DNA from: Deltaproteobacteria bacterium | GTDB lineage: Bacteria; Desulfobacterota; Desulfuromonadia; Desulfuromonadales; BM103 | Assembly: GCA_024636155.1 (NCBI GenBank) | Contig: JAGXHM010000092.1 | Location: forward strand, 1-35,944 | DNA length: 35,944 nucleotides | Direction: 5' to 3' | Part shown: positions 27,181-35,944 of the stretch, in pieces | Layout: each line of letters starts with the position of its first letter | Numbering within the stretch: the stretch's first letter is position 1 | Position numbers and translations under genes: made by a program | Notes under the pieces: generated by a model | Told to the model about the DNA's origin: nothing | The model's input: the letters and a program-made list of their open reading frames with translations, nothing else | Database searches by the model: none

Positions 27181-27236
27181 ACCACAAACACGAATGCCAC
27201 CTGTTGCAGGTGGCATTCGTGTTTGTGGTATCTTTT
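27181..27236. terminator. Very long (23-bp) perfect hairpin terminator
   Basis: Bases 27181-27203 and 27207-27229 are exact reverse complements with a three-base TTG loop, followed by ATCTTTTTT. It terminates argC and, read the other way (GTGGTTTATG), probably also the convergent GGDEF-like gene. The remaining ~90 bases of this gap show nothing else. Confidence 0.85.
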
Positions 27237-27266
27237 TTCTCGCTCCGTATCACGCACCTCGGTTTC

Positions 27267-29468
27267 TTATTCAGGTCCAGGCGCAGCTCCTTGCCATCCA
27301 ACGGTACAATTACTACCATCTTGTTTTGCTGCATACAGGGCGCGATCAGCTAAATTCAACAGCTCATAGATGTTTTTACTGTCGCTTGGGAATTCAGTCA
27401 CACCGAGGGAAACTGTCAGTTTAATCGGTTTGTCGAAATTAATGTGACGGGAGAAGTCTTCTCCAAGGATGTGCTTACGTAACTTTTCTGCAGCGGCAAT
27501 GCCGCCTTTTTTGTCTGTTTTGGGTAGTAGAATAATAAACTGGTCGTTGCCAAAGCGCGAGACCAGGTCTATGCCCCGAGTGCTCTTTAAAAGTGACTGG
27601 CCGACCTGGCGTAGCAAGGCGTCAGCATGCATGTTGCCCAAGGTGGTTTTGTGCTGCTTGAAGTTGTCGATATCGCACATAATAATTGAAAAGATCGAGC
27701 TGAAACGACGAGCTTGAGCGACTTCACGTTTGAGTATCTCTTGAAAGTGGCGTCTATTGGAAAGGCCTGTCAACTCATCAGTGTTGCTCAAGTCGCGACT
27801 CTTTTCCAGCAACTGAGCATTGTCTATCGTAATTGCAGTCTGGTTGGCAATCGCTTGAATCAGCCTTTGCTCTGAGGTGGAGAAAGCATCGATCTGTCTC
27901 TTGTGTAGATTGATGACACCCACCAGGCGGCCCTTGACGACCAATGGTACGGAAATCATTGAGCCGCGAGTGACAACCTGGCCGTGGTAGCTCAGGTTGC
28001 GGTTGTCCTTGTCGATGTCTTTTACATAAATTGTTCGTTGGCTCTGCGCAGCTTCACCTGTAACCCCCTGGGTAAAAGTAAAGCGAACTTTGCTCAGGGC
28101 GTCGACATCCAGGCCCGTTGTTCGTACGACTTCAAGGACGCTATCACCAGGGTTGTGAGCCAGCAAAACAATGTGATCGCAAGCCAGAATCTCATTGAGA
28201 ACCTGTAGTATCCGGTCGAAGAGGGCACTCAGCTCGATTGATGCTGTCATGGCCTGGTTTAACTGGTAAATAGCTTTCGACTCACGCTGTGTGATGCTTA
28301 GCTCTTCGTTAAGTTTGTCACGCTCGCGTTCTTTTATCTCCAAGAGATGTTTCGTCTTGGCCGATTCACGGTCGAGTGCTGTTGCAATGTCTTGACTCGC
28401 GCGCGTTTGATATGAGTTTTCCAGATCCTCAGCCATCTGATTGAAGGATTCAGCAATCTGGCCTAATTCATCATCAGAAATATCGTGAATCCGGTAATTC
28501 AGGTTGCCGCGATTGATTGCTTGAGTCGCATCGTAGAGCTCACGCGCTGGTCGGGTAATAAAGGTAATTCTGCGGAAGTAGAAGATGGTGCCGATGATGA
28601 TAACGGCAAGCATGAGCATAATCATGCGAAAAATCGTCGAGTTTTGGAGGTCTGTCTTGCCTTCGAGAGACGCTTCAATGGCAAGCAAAACCATGTCACT
28701 ACTACCGAGCGGGACAATAGAATAGAGATGACGCTCAGGAGTTTTGCCAGCGTCATCATCAAGGTAAAGGGGCTGACCGTTGCCGAGCAGATTGATTTGG
28801 GCCGGGGTCAAGCTGAGCGTAGAAATGTCTTCGCTGCTTTTGGCCATGATTTTGCCGTCAATTGTCATCAAGGACGCTTCAACATTCAGTGCGGAGGTTA
28901 CGTTGCGCAAGAAAGCTTCGCCCATTGCTGTCCGCAGTAGAATGATTCTAGTGATTTTACCCTTGTCATGCAGTGGGGCAGCAACCATCAAGACAGGAAC
29001 ACCGCCGAATTCATTGCTGTAACGAAAGCGAGCCCGATCACTGCGACGAACCTGGTCGAAGAGATCTACCAGGGTTTCCTGCTGGATAAGGCCACGGATA
29101 TCAGCGGGATAAATCGCTGTGGAGATATCTGCTTCTTCAAGGGTATTGAAAAGACGGTCCTGCAGGATGCCGATTTCAGATTCATTTTGAAAACGTTCCG
29201 ATAAAGACTGAAACTGCTGCATCATAACAGCGTAAGTTTGCAGGATGAGTTCCTGTTTTTTGAATTCACGAAACAGGACTTCCCCGGTAGCCGCAAGACG
29301 TTCATCAGCACTATTTTTGAAGGAAGAGTCTGCCAGGTGTAAAGTACCCCAGATTGCAGATCCGCAAAGAGCCGCAATCAAGAGAAAGAAGGGGAGTAAA
29401 ACCTTGCTGCGCAGGGAACGAAAGCGCCGAGGTCTGGGTGTAGCTTGTGGCGAATCAGCTGCTTTCAT
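27267..29468 (-). CDS. Membrane GAF-GGDEF-like protein with degenerate active site
   Basis: A 733-residue membrane sensor. A first helix (VLLPFFLLIAALCGSAIWG, residues ~24-45) and a second at ~275-298 enclose a ~230-residue periplasmic CHASE/dCache-like domain. HAMP (ITRPARELYDATQAINRGN), a coiled coil, GAF (residues ~410-555, VPLVVKGRLVGVINLHK) and a GGDEF-like domain (TDELTGLSNRRHF onward) follow. The signature is GNDQF (27537-27551), so the catalytic Gly and Glu are changed, and DNFKQHKTTLG lacks the usual ND pair. However, RGID (27567-27578) stands five residues before it, a complete inhibitory-site RxxD. It is therefore more likely a c-di-GMP receptor than a cyclase. The start lies 12 bases after the stop of the HD-GYP gene: one operon. 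Confidence 0.88.
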   Translation of the reverse strand: MKAADSPQATPRPRRFRSLRSKVLLPFFLLIAALCGSAIWGTLHLADSSFKNSADERLAATGEVLFREFKKQELILQTYAVMMQQFQSLSERFQNESEIGILQDRLFNTLEEADISTAIYPADIRGLIQQETLVDLFDQVRRSDRARFRYSNEFGGVPVLMVAAPLHDKGKITRIILLRTAMGEAFLRNVTSALNVEASLMTIDGKIMAKSSEDISTLSLTPAQINLLGNGQPLYLDDDAGKTPERHLYSIVPLGSSDMVLLAIEASLEGKTDLQNSTIFRMIMLMLAVIIIGTIFYFRRITFITRPARELYDATQAINRGNLNYRIHDISDDELGQIAESFNQMAEDLENSYQTRASQDIATALDRESAKTKHLLEIKERERDKLNEELSITQRESKAIYQLNQAMTASIELSALFDRILQVLNEILACDHIVLLAHNPGDSVLEVVRTTGLDVDALSKVRFTFTQGVTGEAAQSQRTIYVKDIDKDNRNLSYHGQVVTRGSMISVPLVVKGRLVGVINLHKRQIDAFSTSEQRLIQAIANQTAITIDNAQLLEKSRDLSNTDELTGLSNRRHFQEILKREVAQARRFSSIFSIIMCDIDNFKQHKTTLGNMHADALLRQVGQSLLKSTRGIDLVSRFGNDQFIILLPKTDKKGGIAAAEKLRKHILGEDFSRHINFDKPIKLTVSLGVTEFPSDSKNIYELLNLADRALYAAKQDGSNCTVGWQGAAPGPE

Positions 29469-29480
29469 AGAATTATTCGA

Positions 29481-31520
29481 TTATTGTGGGAGTTGACCCT
29501 CGTTACACATTTCAATAAATGCTGCAGCAACTTTCGGGTCGAATTGAGTGCCGGAATGGTCTTGAATTTCCTGTGTGGCAATTTCATGGGACAATGCCTT
29601 CCGGTAAGGACGATCCGAAGTCATGGCGTCGTAGGTATCGCAAACCGCCAGAATCCTTCCTTCAAGACGCCATTCTTCACCACTCAGGCCATTCGGGTAA
29701 CCATTACCGTCATATCGCTCGTGGTGCTGTTCGATGATATCGCGAACGGTACCAAGGAAATGAATCGGCTCAAGTATACGCACACCGATTGACGGATGCA
29801 ACTTAAGCACATCGATGTCCGCTGCAGTCAGCTTTTCCTTCTTATGCAACAGTGCCACGTCGATACCAATCTTGCCTATATCATGCAGAATGGCCGCTTG
29901 CTCAAGTTGCTTGAGAGGATCGTCTTTCATCCCCATCTTTTTAGCCAAAGCCACACTGTAGCGTGTTACTCGCTCTGAATGACCGCGTGTATAGGTGTCG
30001 CTTGCTTCAATCGCTGAAACCAGAGCCTGGACAGTGTTGAGATAGGTGGTCTCTTGCGCTTCGTAGAGACGGGCGTTGCGAATTGCAATACTCGCCTGCG
30101 CAGCGATGGTTGAGAGCAGCTCAAGGTCAGGCGTTTCAAAGACAGTGCCATCAATTGGATTGGCAATGGTAATTGTGCCGATGACCTTGTCCTGGGCGGT
30201 CAAAGGAGCACAGATGACCGATTCGCGGATAAAGCCCAGTCGACTCATCTTGCTGAACTCTCGTTCCTTGTTGATGTCCTGCACAAGCTTTGGTCGATTA
30301 TTGTTCATAACCCAGTAGGAGACCCCACCAGGTTTGAGAGGTATCTCTGTTTCGAGGTCAAAGTCTTCAGAAACACCCGCAGCGCCATTAATTGTAAGGT
30401 TGCCGGTTGTTTCGTTAAGCATGAGGATGTAACCAATCTGCGCTTTCATGGTTTCCTTGGTCTTTTGGCTGAGCAGATCGAGCAATTTGCCAAGGTCCAT
30501 GGTGGCGTTGACCGCCAGGCCCATCTTGTAAAGTGCCTGTAGTCGTTCGACCGCCTGGGTAAGGCCAATGTTCTTTTCCTCAAGTTCGCTGGCGAGGTCA
30601 GCGATTTTGTAGTTGGCTTCCTCAATCTCCTCGATGCGTTCCTCAAGGTTGATGTTAAGGTATTCAATCTCCTTGAGGCGATCCTCAAGGGTCATGTTCA
30701 TCGAATGAATCTCTTCAGTGTGTGCATGCTTTTCCTGGCTGACGGCAAGCTCGCGTTCGTTTCTGACCGTGGTTTCTACCAGCTCACGTAGACGTTGTAC
30801 CATGTAGTTGAACTTGGAAGAGAGCAGGGTCATTTCGTCGGAACTGCTGACCGATGTATAGGCTTCTTCAAAATGGCCTTTCTCAACGTGGTCCATAGCA
30901 GAAACCAGCCTGCGGATTGGTGCATCAACATAGACCAACAGGAAAGCCGTGATCGTCAAAATGAGGATAACCAGCATGACGCCAGAGGCGATCATCGTTG
31001 CGTTGCGCCCACTGGCTTGCATGTTGGACAGTGCTTCAAGAGAGAGTTGCAGATTTAGGACGCCAAGTACTTTGTTCGATTCATCATGACAGGGGTAGCA
31101 AATTTGCTGATTGTAGATTGGCACGATTGAGTTGAAATGTTCGTGATCTGGCAGAGAAGTGGAAAAGTTGAAATTTCCGGTGCGGTAAGCCATTAACTCT
31201 GCGGTAGAGACAAGATCGCCTATCTCATCCGGACTCGCCGCCATCAGGATACGCCCTGACTCATCAAAGATACGTACGTTATCAATTGCCGGTTCGTTGT
31301 TGATCTTACCGAGGATGTGACCAACGCGGTCATTCTTGCCGTTGGCCATGTCTGTGATGATACTGTTGCGGATTGTTTCGGCCAGCATCCGACCGTGCTC
31401 AGTGGCCAACTTGCTGAGCATGGCTTTTTGCGTTTGCAGGTTGTACCAGGTCGTCAGGCCGATGGCGACCATCAGGATAATACAGCACAAACCTAGAAAT
31501 TTTATTTTGAGTGAATTCAT
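29481..31520 (-). CDS. HD-GYP phosphodiesterase with periplasmic CxxCH (haem c) sensor
   Basis: A 679-residue membrane protein. Helix 1 (LGLCCIILMVAIGLTTWY, residues ~9-27) and helix 2 (~175-197) flank a ~145-residue periplasmic domain that contains CYPCH (residues 141-145, bases 31086-31100), the covalent haem-c motif. HAMP, a long coiled coil (ERIEEIEEANYKIADLASEL), a GAF domain (~340-490) and an HD-GYP domain (~505-670) follow. The HD-GYP residues are complete: HDIGKIG, HHERYDGNGYPNGL and CDTYDAMTSDRPYR, so it should hydrolyse c-di-GMP. Haem-c sensor domains with a single CxxCH are known in Geobacter chemoreceptors; use here as a redox or gas sensor is inference. Operon with the GGDEF-like gene. 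Confidence 0.92.
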   Translation of the reverse strand: MNSLKIKFLGLCCIILMVAIGLTTWYNLQTQKAMLSKLATEHGRMLAETIRNSIITDMANGKNDRVGHILGKINNEPAIDNVRIFDESGRILMAASPDEIGDLVSTAELMAYRTGNFNFSTSLPDHEHFNSIVPIYNQQICYPCHDESNKVLGVLNLQLSLEALSNMQASGRNATMIASGVMLVILILTITAFLLVYVDAPIRRLVSAMDHVEKGHFEEAYTSVSSSDEMTLLSSKFNYMVQRLRELVETTVRNERELAVSQEKHAHTEEIHSMNMTLEDRLKEIEYLNINLEERIEEIEEANYKIADLASELEEKNIGLTQAVERLQALYKMGLAVNATMDLGKLLDLLSQKTKETMKAQIGYILMLNETTGNLTINGAAGVSEDFDLETEIPLKPGGVSYWVMNNNRPKLVQDINKEREFSKMSRLGFIRESVICAPLTAQDKVIGTITIANPIDGTVFETPDLELLSTIAAQASIAIRNARLYEAQETTYLNTVQALVSAIEASDTYTRGHSERVTRYSVALAKKMGMKDDPLKQLEQAAILHDIGKIGIDVALLHKKEKLTAADIDVLKLHPSIGVRILEPIHFLGTVRDIIEQHHERYDGNGYPNGLSGEEWRLEGRILAVCDTYDAMTSDRPYRKALSHEIATQEIQDHSGTQFDPKVAAAFIEMCNEGQLPQ

Positions 31521-31580
31521 CGTTTAATTTTAGGCGTCCGGTAAACGTAACTTTGCGGAGTTGCGTTATTACACTGATTC

Positions 31581-31596
31581 AACGTCATATGACGTT
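31581..31596. promoter_or_regulatory. 16-bp perfect palindrome between divergent units
   Basis: AACGTCATATGACGTT is fully self-complementary. It lies 61 bases upstream of the HD-GYP start and about 50 bases upstream of the -35 of the queA-operon promoter on the other strand. It looks like a dimeric repressor/activator site. Further AACG-type half sites lie around it (GTAAACGTAAC, AATAACGTC). Confidence 0.45.
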
Positions 31597-31647
31597 ACAG
31601 TGCATATCGCGTTGTTACGGTCTATAAGAGAACAATAACGTCTTAAC

Positions 31648-31676
31648 TTGACACTCTTCGTACATATCTATAAGAT
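31648..31676 (+). promoter_or_regulatory. Strong sigma-70 promoter for the queA operon
   Basis: TTGACA (31648-31653), a 17-base spacer and TAAGAT (31671-31676). The leader to the DUF2065 gene is ~130 bases, AT-rich, with no structure that I could identify (no preQ1 riboswitch pattern was recognised). Confidence 0.65.
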
Positions 31677-31812
31677 TAATGGGTTTGGCGGCGCTGAAAA
31701 ACCACCCTTTTCGCACTATTGCTGCCTTAAATAACCAACTTCTAAATCTTTAAATGAATAAAAAATGCAAAGAACACACCATAAATCATCGTAAGGATAT
31801 TATTCTCTGCTC

Positions 31813-32007
31813 ATGTCCCTCGAATTCATAGTTGTCGTGCTCGGCGTTGTCTTGATTGTCGAAGGCATGCCATGGTTTCTCTCACCGAGCCGTACCAAGC
31901 GTATGCTGAGTGAGCTCTCGCAGATGAGTGATCAATCTCTGCGTGGAATCGGCCTCGTTTTTATGTTGGCCGGTCTATTGCTCGTTTATCTTGTGAAGAG
32001 CATTTAA
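31813..32007 (+). CDS. DUF2065 small membrane protein
   Basis: A 64-residue inner-membrane protein of the YjeT/DUF2065 family. It has two hydrophobic helices (EFIVVVLGVVLIVEGMPWFL and GIGLVFMLAGLLLVYLV) and the family's EGxPxxLxPxRxxRxL-like middle (GMPWFLSPSRTKRML). Function unknown. It begins the queA operon, 40 bases before queA. Confidence 0.85.
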   Translation: MSLEFIVVVLGVVLIVEGMPWFLSPSRTKRMLSELSQMSDQSLRGIGLVFMLAGLLLVYLVKSI

Positions 32008-32047
32008 TGTATATAAATAAATATATGATTGCAAGAATAAAGGCAAT

Positions 32048-33079
32048 ATGCAGCTGACTGAGTTTGATTATGACCTTCCAGCGGAGTTGATCGCTCAATA
32101 TCCACTTGGCGAACGCGCTGCTTCACGACTTCTGCTTCTCAACCGGGCGAATGAGCAAATGACTCATCAGCAGTTTGTCTCTCTGCCGGGGTTGCTCAGA
32201 GAAGGGGATTTGCTGGTTCGTAATGAAACGCGGGTGATCCCGGCTCGTCTACTTGGCAGAAAAGAGAGTGGCGGACAGGTAGAGGTCTTGCTCGTTCGTC
32301 AGATTGATCCTTTGCAGAATATCTGGCGTTGTCTGACGCGCAGTTCCAAACCGGTCCGGGTTGGCAGTTCGCTCGAATTCCTGGCAGGCATATGTGGCGA
32401 GGTCATTGATGCCGAGGATGGTGGTCAACGACTGGTTCGTTTTACCTGCCCGGGAGATTTTTGGCAAGCGCTGGAGCAGGCAGGGCATATGCCTTTGCCG
32501 CCTTATATCCGTCGTGAAGACCATGATGCGGACAAGGATCGTTACCAGACTGTCTTTGCCAATAACCGTGGAGCGGTGGCCGCACCCACTGCCGGGCTGC
32601 ATTTTACTGAAGAAACCTTTGCTGCTTTAGCAGCACGCAATGTTGACGTCTGTGGCGTTACCCTGCATGTTGGCCCAGGTACTTTCTTGCCGGTTCGTAC
32701 CGAGAAGCTTAGTGAGCATTGCATGCATTCAGAGGTCTACGAGATTCCCGAAAAAAGTGCAAGGAAGATTAATGCTGCGCGCGCTGATGGTCGTCGAATT
32801 GTTGCTCTGGGGACAACGGTGACACGAACTCTCGAGCATGCTGTCGACGACCAAGGGCTGTTGCAGGCGGGACAGGGTGAAACAGACCTTTTTATTCTGC
32901 CGGGCTTCAAATTCCGTATGGTTGATGCTCTGATCACCAACTTTCATCTGCCCAAATCCACTCTGCTGGTTCTGGTCTCAGCCTTTGCCAATCGCGATTT
33001 TATCCTGGAAGCATACAAAGAGGCGGTTGACCATGGTTATCGTTTTTTCAGTTATGGCGACTGTATGCTCATAGAGTAA
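32048..33079 (+). CDS. queA: S-adenosylmethionine:tRNA ribosyltransferase-isomerase
   Basis: A 343-residue enzyme that moves the ribosyl part of SAM to preQ1 in tRNA to make epoxyqueuosine. Motifs are the start FDYDLPAELIAQYPL, NETRVIPARLLGRK, RGAVAAPTAGLHFTEE, LHVGPGTFLPVRTE and the end LVSAFANRDFILEAYKEAV. The reaction follows that of Tgt, whose gene starts six bases downstream. Confidence 0.97.
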   Translation: MQLTEFDYDLPAELIAQYPLGERAASRLLLLNRANEQMTHQQFVSLPGLLREGDLLVRNETRVIPARLLGRKESGGQVEVLLVRQIDPLQNIWRCLTRSSKPVRVGSSLEFLAGICGEVIDAEDGGQRLVRFTCPGDFWQALEQAGHMPLPPYIRREDHDADKDRYQTVFANNRGAVAAPTAGLHFTEETFAALAARNVDVCGVTLHVGPGTFLPVRTEKLSEHCMHSEVYEIPEKSARKINAARADGRRIVALGTTVTRTLEHAVDDQGLLQAGQGETDLFILPGFKFRMVDALITNFHLPKSTLLVLVSAFANRDFILEAYKEAVDHGYRFFSYGDCMLIE

Positions 33080-33084
33080 TTTAA

Positions 33085-34263
<1,179 letters not shown>

Positions 34264-34329
34264 AGGCTCTCACCGGTTCCGTATGATTGATCAACTAACC
34301 TTTAAGTATCTGACACAAGGAGAAAAAAC

Positions 34330-34656
34330 ATGTTTGCAACAAATGCATATGCCCTGGCTGGTGGTGCCGCAAAAGAGGGTGGTGGTTCCGGAATGGAAGG
34401 AATCGTGATGCTGGTTATTATGTTCGCGATCTTCTATTTCTTGCTGATTCGCCCGCAGCAGAAGCGAGCCAAGCAGCACAAGGAGTTGATTGAAAATCTC
34501 AAAGCAGGTGATCAGGTTGTAACCTCAGGCGGAGTTCACGGTAAGATCGTGGCCGTTCAGGACACTATCGTGACTTTGGAAATTGCCAGCAACGTTCGTG
34601 TCAAGATCAACCGCAGTTCCATCGTCGGCACCAAGACCGACCAACTTGAAGAATAA
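34330..34656 (+). CDS. yajC: Preprotein translocase accessory subunit YajC
   Basis: A 108-residue inner-membrane protein of the SecDF-YajC complex. One membrane helix (GIVMLVIMFAIFYFLLIRPQ), then QKRAKQHKELIENLKAGDQV and VTSGGVHGKIVAVQD, ending in the VRVKINRSSIV strand. ACAAGGAG lies before the ATG. A Gly/Ala-rich N-terminus precedes the helix. Confidence 0.96.
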   Translation: MFATNAYALAGGAAKEGGGSGMEGIVMLVIMFAIFYFLLIRPQQKRAKQHKELIENLKAGDQVVTSGGVHGKIVAVQDTIVTLEIASNVRVKINRSSIVGTKTDQLEE

Positions 34657-34719
34657 CACTACTCGATAAGAATAGGACGATCCGCCGAAGGTGGGTCAGT
34701 TAAAAGGAGATGCAACAGA

Positions 34720-35944
34720 ATGTCCAATAGCCTCAAGATTCGGAGCGGTTTTGTGCTGGGCTGTCTCGTGCTAGCCTTGGTTGCGCTCGGGCCGACACTC
34801 TTCGAAAAAAGTCTTCCCGACTGGTGGAACAAGGCCTTTGATCCGATCCAACGTGGCTTGGATCTGCAGGGTGGCATGCACCTGGTCCTCGGAGTCGATG
34901 TCGATAAAGCCGTGGAAAGTCGTCTTGATACAATTGTCGATCAGACCGAAATTATGCTGCGTGAAAAGGATGTGATTTTCAAGCGCGTAGATCGTTCTTC
35001 CGGTGAACGCGTCGTTATCACTGTCTATGATGAGGAAGCTGGTAAGCAGGTTGATGCTATCATGGCTGACACCTTCCCCAGCCTCGAAACGATCACTTTG
35101 ACGGCCGAGGGCGGTTATGTACAGAAGAATTACCGTCTGAGCGATAATGAAATCGAGGAGGTGCGTGACTATGCCGTGCGCCAGGCTCTTGAAACCTTGC
35201 GCAACCGCGTGGACGAGTTTGGCGTCAGTGAGCCGACTCTGCAACGCCAGGCCGATAATCGCATCCTGATTCAGCTACCGGGAATCGAAGACCCACAGCG
35301 TGCCATCGACTTGCTTGGCAAAACGGCGCTCCTTGAGTTCAAGATGGTCATGGAGGATGCCAATCCACAAGATGCTATTGCTGGGAAGCTACCCCCCGGT
35401 GGACAACTCCTTTATGAACGTAATGTCGATCCGCGCTCCGGAGCAGTTACCGAGATTCCACTTGTGGTCGAGAATAAAACCGTTCTGACTGGAGACCTGC
35501 TCTCCAATGCTCAGGTACGCATCGATACCCGCTTCAATGACCCTTATGTTGCGATCGATTTCAACTCCATTGGCGCCAAGCGTTTTGACCAGATTACCGC
35601 AGCCAATGTCGGCAAACGTATGGCGATTGTGCTTGATGACACCGTCTACTCGGCTCCGGTTATCCGCGAACGCATCTCGGGTGGCAGCGCTCAAGTCAGC
35701 GGTAGCTTCACCGAACAGGAAGCCACCGACCTGGCAATCGTTTTGCGTGCAGGTTCTCTTCCTGCACCAGTCGATATCCTGGAAAATCGTACAGTAGGAC
35801 CGTCCCTCGGTCAGGATTCGATCGACCAGGGGATTCTTTCTGTTCTGATTGGCGGCCTGCTGGTGATCGTAGCTATGTTGATCTACTACAAAATGGCTGG
35901 TCTGGTGGCCAACGTTGTGTTGGTCCTGAACATCATCTTTATTC
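34720..35944 (+). CDS. secD: Protein translocase subunit SecD (3' end cut by window)
   Basis: The first ~408 residues of SecD, which drives late steps of protein export with the proton gradient. Helix 1 (FVLGCLVLALVALGPTLF), then RGLDLQGGMHLVLGVD, the P1 periplasmic head (VRQALETLRNRVDEFGVSEP, IQLPGIEDPQRA), AIDFNSIGAKRFDQIT, and RAGSLPAPVDILENRTVGPS before helix 2. The frame is open to the window edge. AAAAGGAG lies before the ATG at 34720. secF is expected next. Confidence 0.97.
   Translation, partial: MSNSLKIRSGFVLGCLVLALVALGPTLFEKSLPDWWNKAFDPIQRGLDLQGGMHLVLGVDVDKAVESRLDTIVDQTEIMLREKDVIFKRVDRSSGERVVITVYDEEAGKQVDAIMADTFPSLETITLTAEGGYVQKNYRLSDNEIEEVRDYAVRQALETLRNRVDEFGVSEPTLQRQADNRILIQLPGIEDPQRAIDLLGKTALLEFKMVMEDANPQDAIAGKLPPGGQLLYERNVDPRSGAVTEIPLVVENKTVLTGDLLSNAQVRIDTRFNDPYVAIDFNSIGAKRFDQITAANVGKRMAIVLDDTVYSAPVIRERISGGSAQVSGSFTEQEATDLAIVLRAGSLPAPVDILENRTVGPSLGQDSIDQGILSVLIGGLLVIVAMLIYYKMAGLVANVVLVLNIIFI

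Noticed and set aside
31677-31812. preQ1 riboswitch in the long leader of the queA operon
   Set aside because: No recognisable preQ1 aptamer stem or A-rich tail pattern was found by eye; a covariance-model search would be needed to exclude it fully.

Overview
The window looks like a chromosomal stretch of a Desulfuromonadales-type bacterium (Geobacter/Desulfuromonas/Pelobacter relatives). This is an inference from gene content, mainly the dense c-di-GMP and PAS/GAF signalling genes, a periplasmic sensor with a CxxCH haem-c motif, a stand-alone Cas6-like RAMP protein, and the queA-tgt-yajC-secD order. Base composition is near 50% GC in the housekeeping genes, with one clear GC-rich exception, katG. 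No tRNA, rRNA or CRISPR array was seen.

Left part (1-11.1 kb): the 5' end of a small exported protein on the minus strand lies opposite an ECF-type sigma factor. A WYL transcriptional regulator, a decayed 3' end of a NarK-type nitrate/nitrite transporter, a lone PAS protein, an orphan protein, a YceF-type Maf nucleotide pyrophosphatase, dnaE, accA, the RlpA lipoprotein and a soluble PAS-PAS histidine kinase follow. The dnaE-accA and accA-rlpA gaps hold imperfect palindromic repeats.

Middle (11.2-22.3 kb): GC-rich katG is followed (toward the right, same strand) by an alpha-helical repeat protein and a first tgt paralogue. Divergent from that tgt is a Cas6-like RAMP protein with no visible CRISPR or cas partners. 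Then come a membrane GGDEF protein, an AMMECR1-domain protein, typA, and a two-gene unit made of a TPR lipoprotein with a broken M48 protease region and a bacterial-PH membrane protein.

Right part (22.3-35.9 kb): a 168-bp MITE-like element sits directly before miaB. An M42 aminopeptidase, rplM-rpsI behind a strong sigma-70 promoter, and argC follow. A two-gene minus-strand c-di-GMP unit comes next: a haem-c-motif HD-GYP phosphodiesterase, then a GAF/GGDEF-like protein with a broken active site but an intact inhibitory (RxxD) site. The window ends in the DUF2065-queA-tgt-yajC-secD operon (secD is cut by the window edge).

Most unusual points: (i) the tgt paralogue / helical-repeat protein / stand-alone Cas6-like neighbourhood, (ii) the haem-sensing HD-GYP paired with a probable c-di-GMP receptor, (iii) the MITE in front of miaB, and (iv) the decayed transporter and protease sequences. 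All family assignments come from motif recognition by eye; no database search was run.
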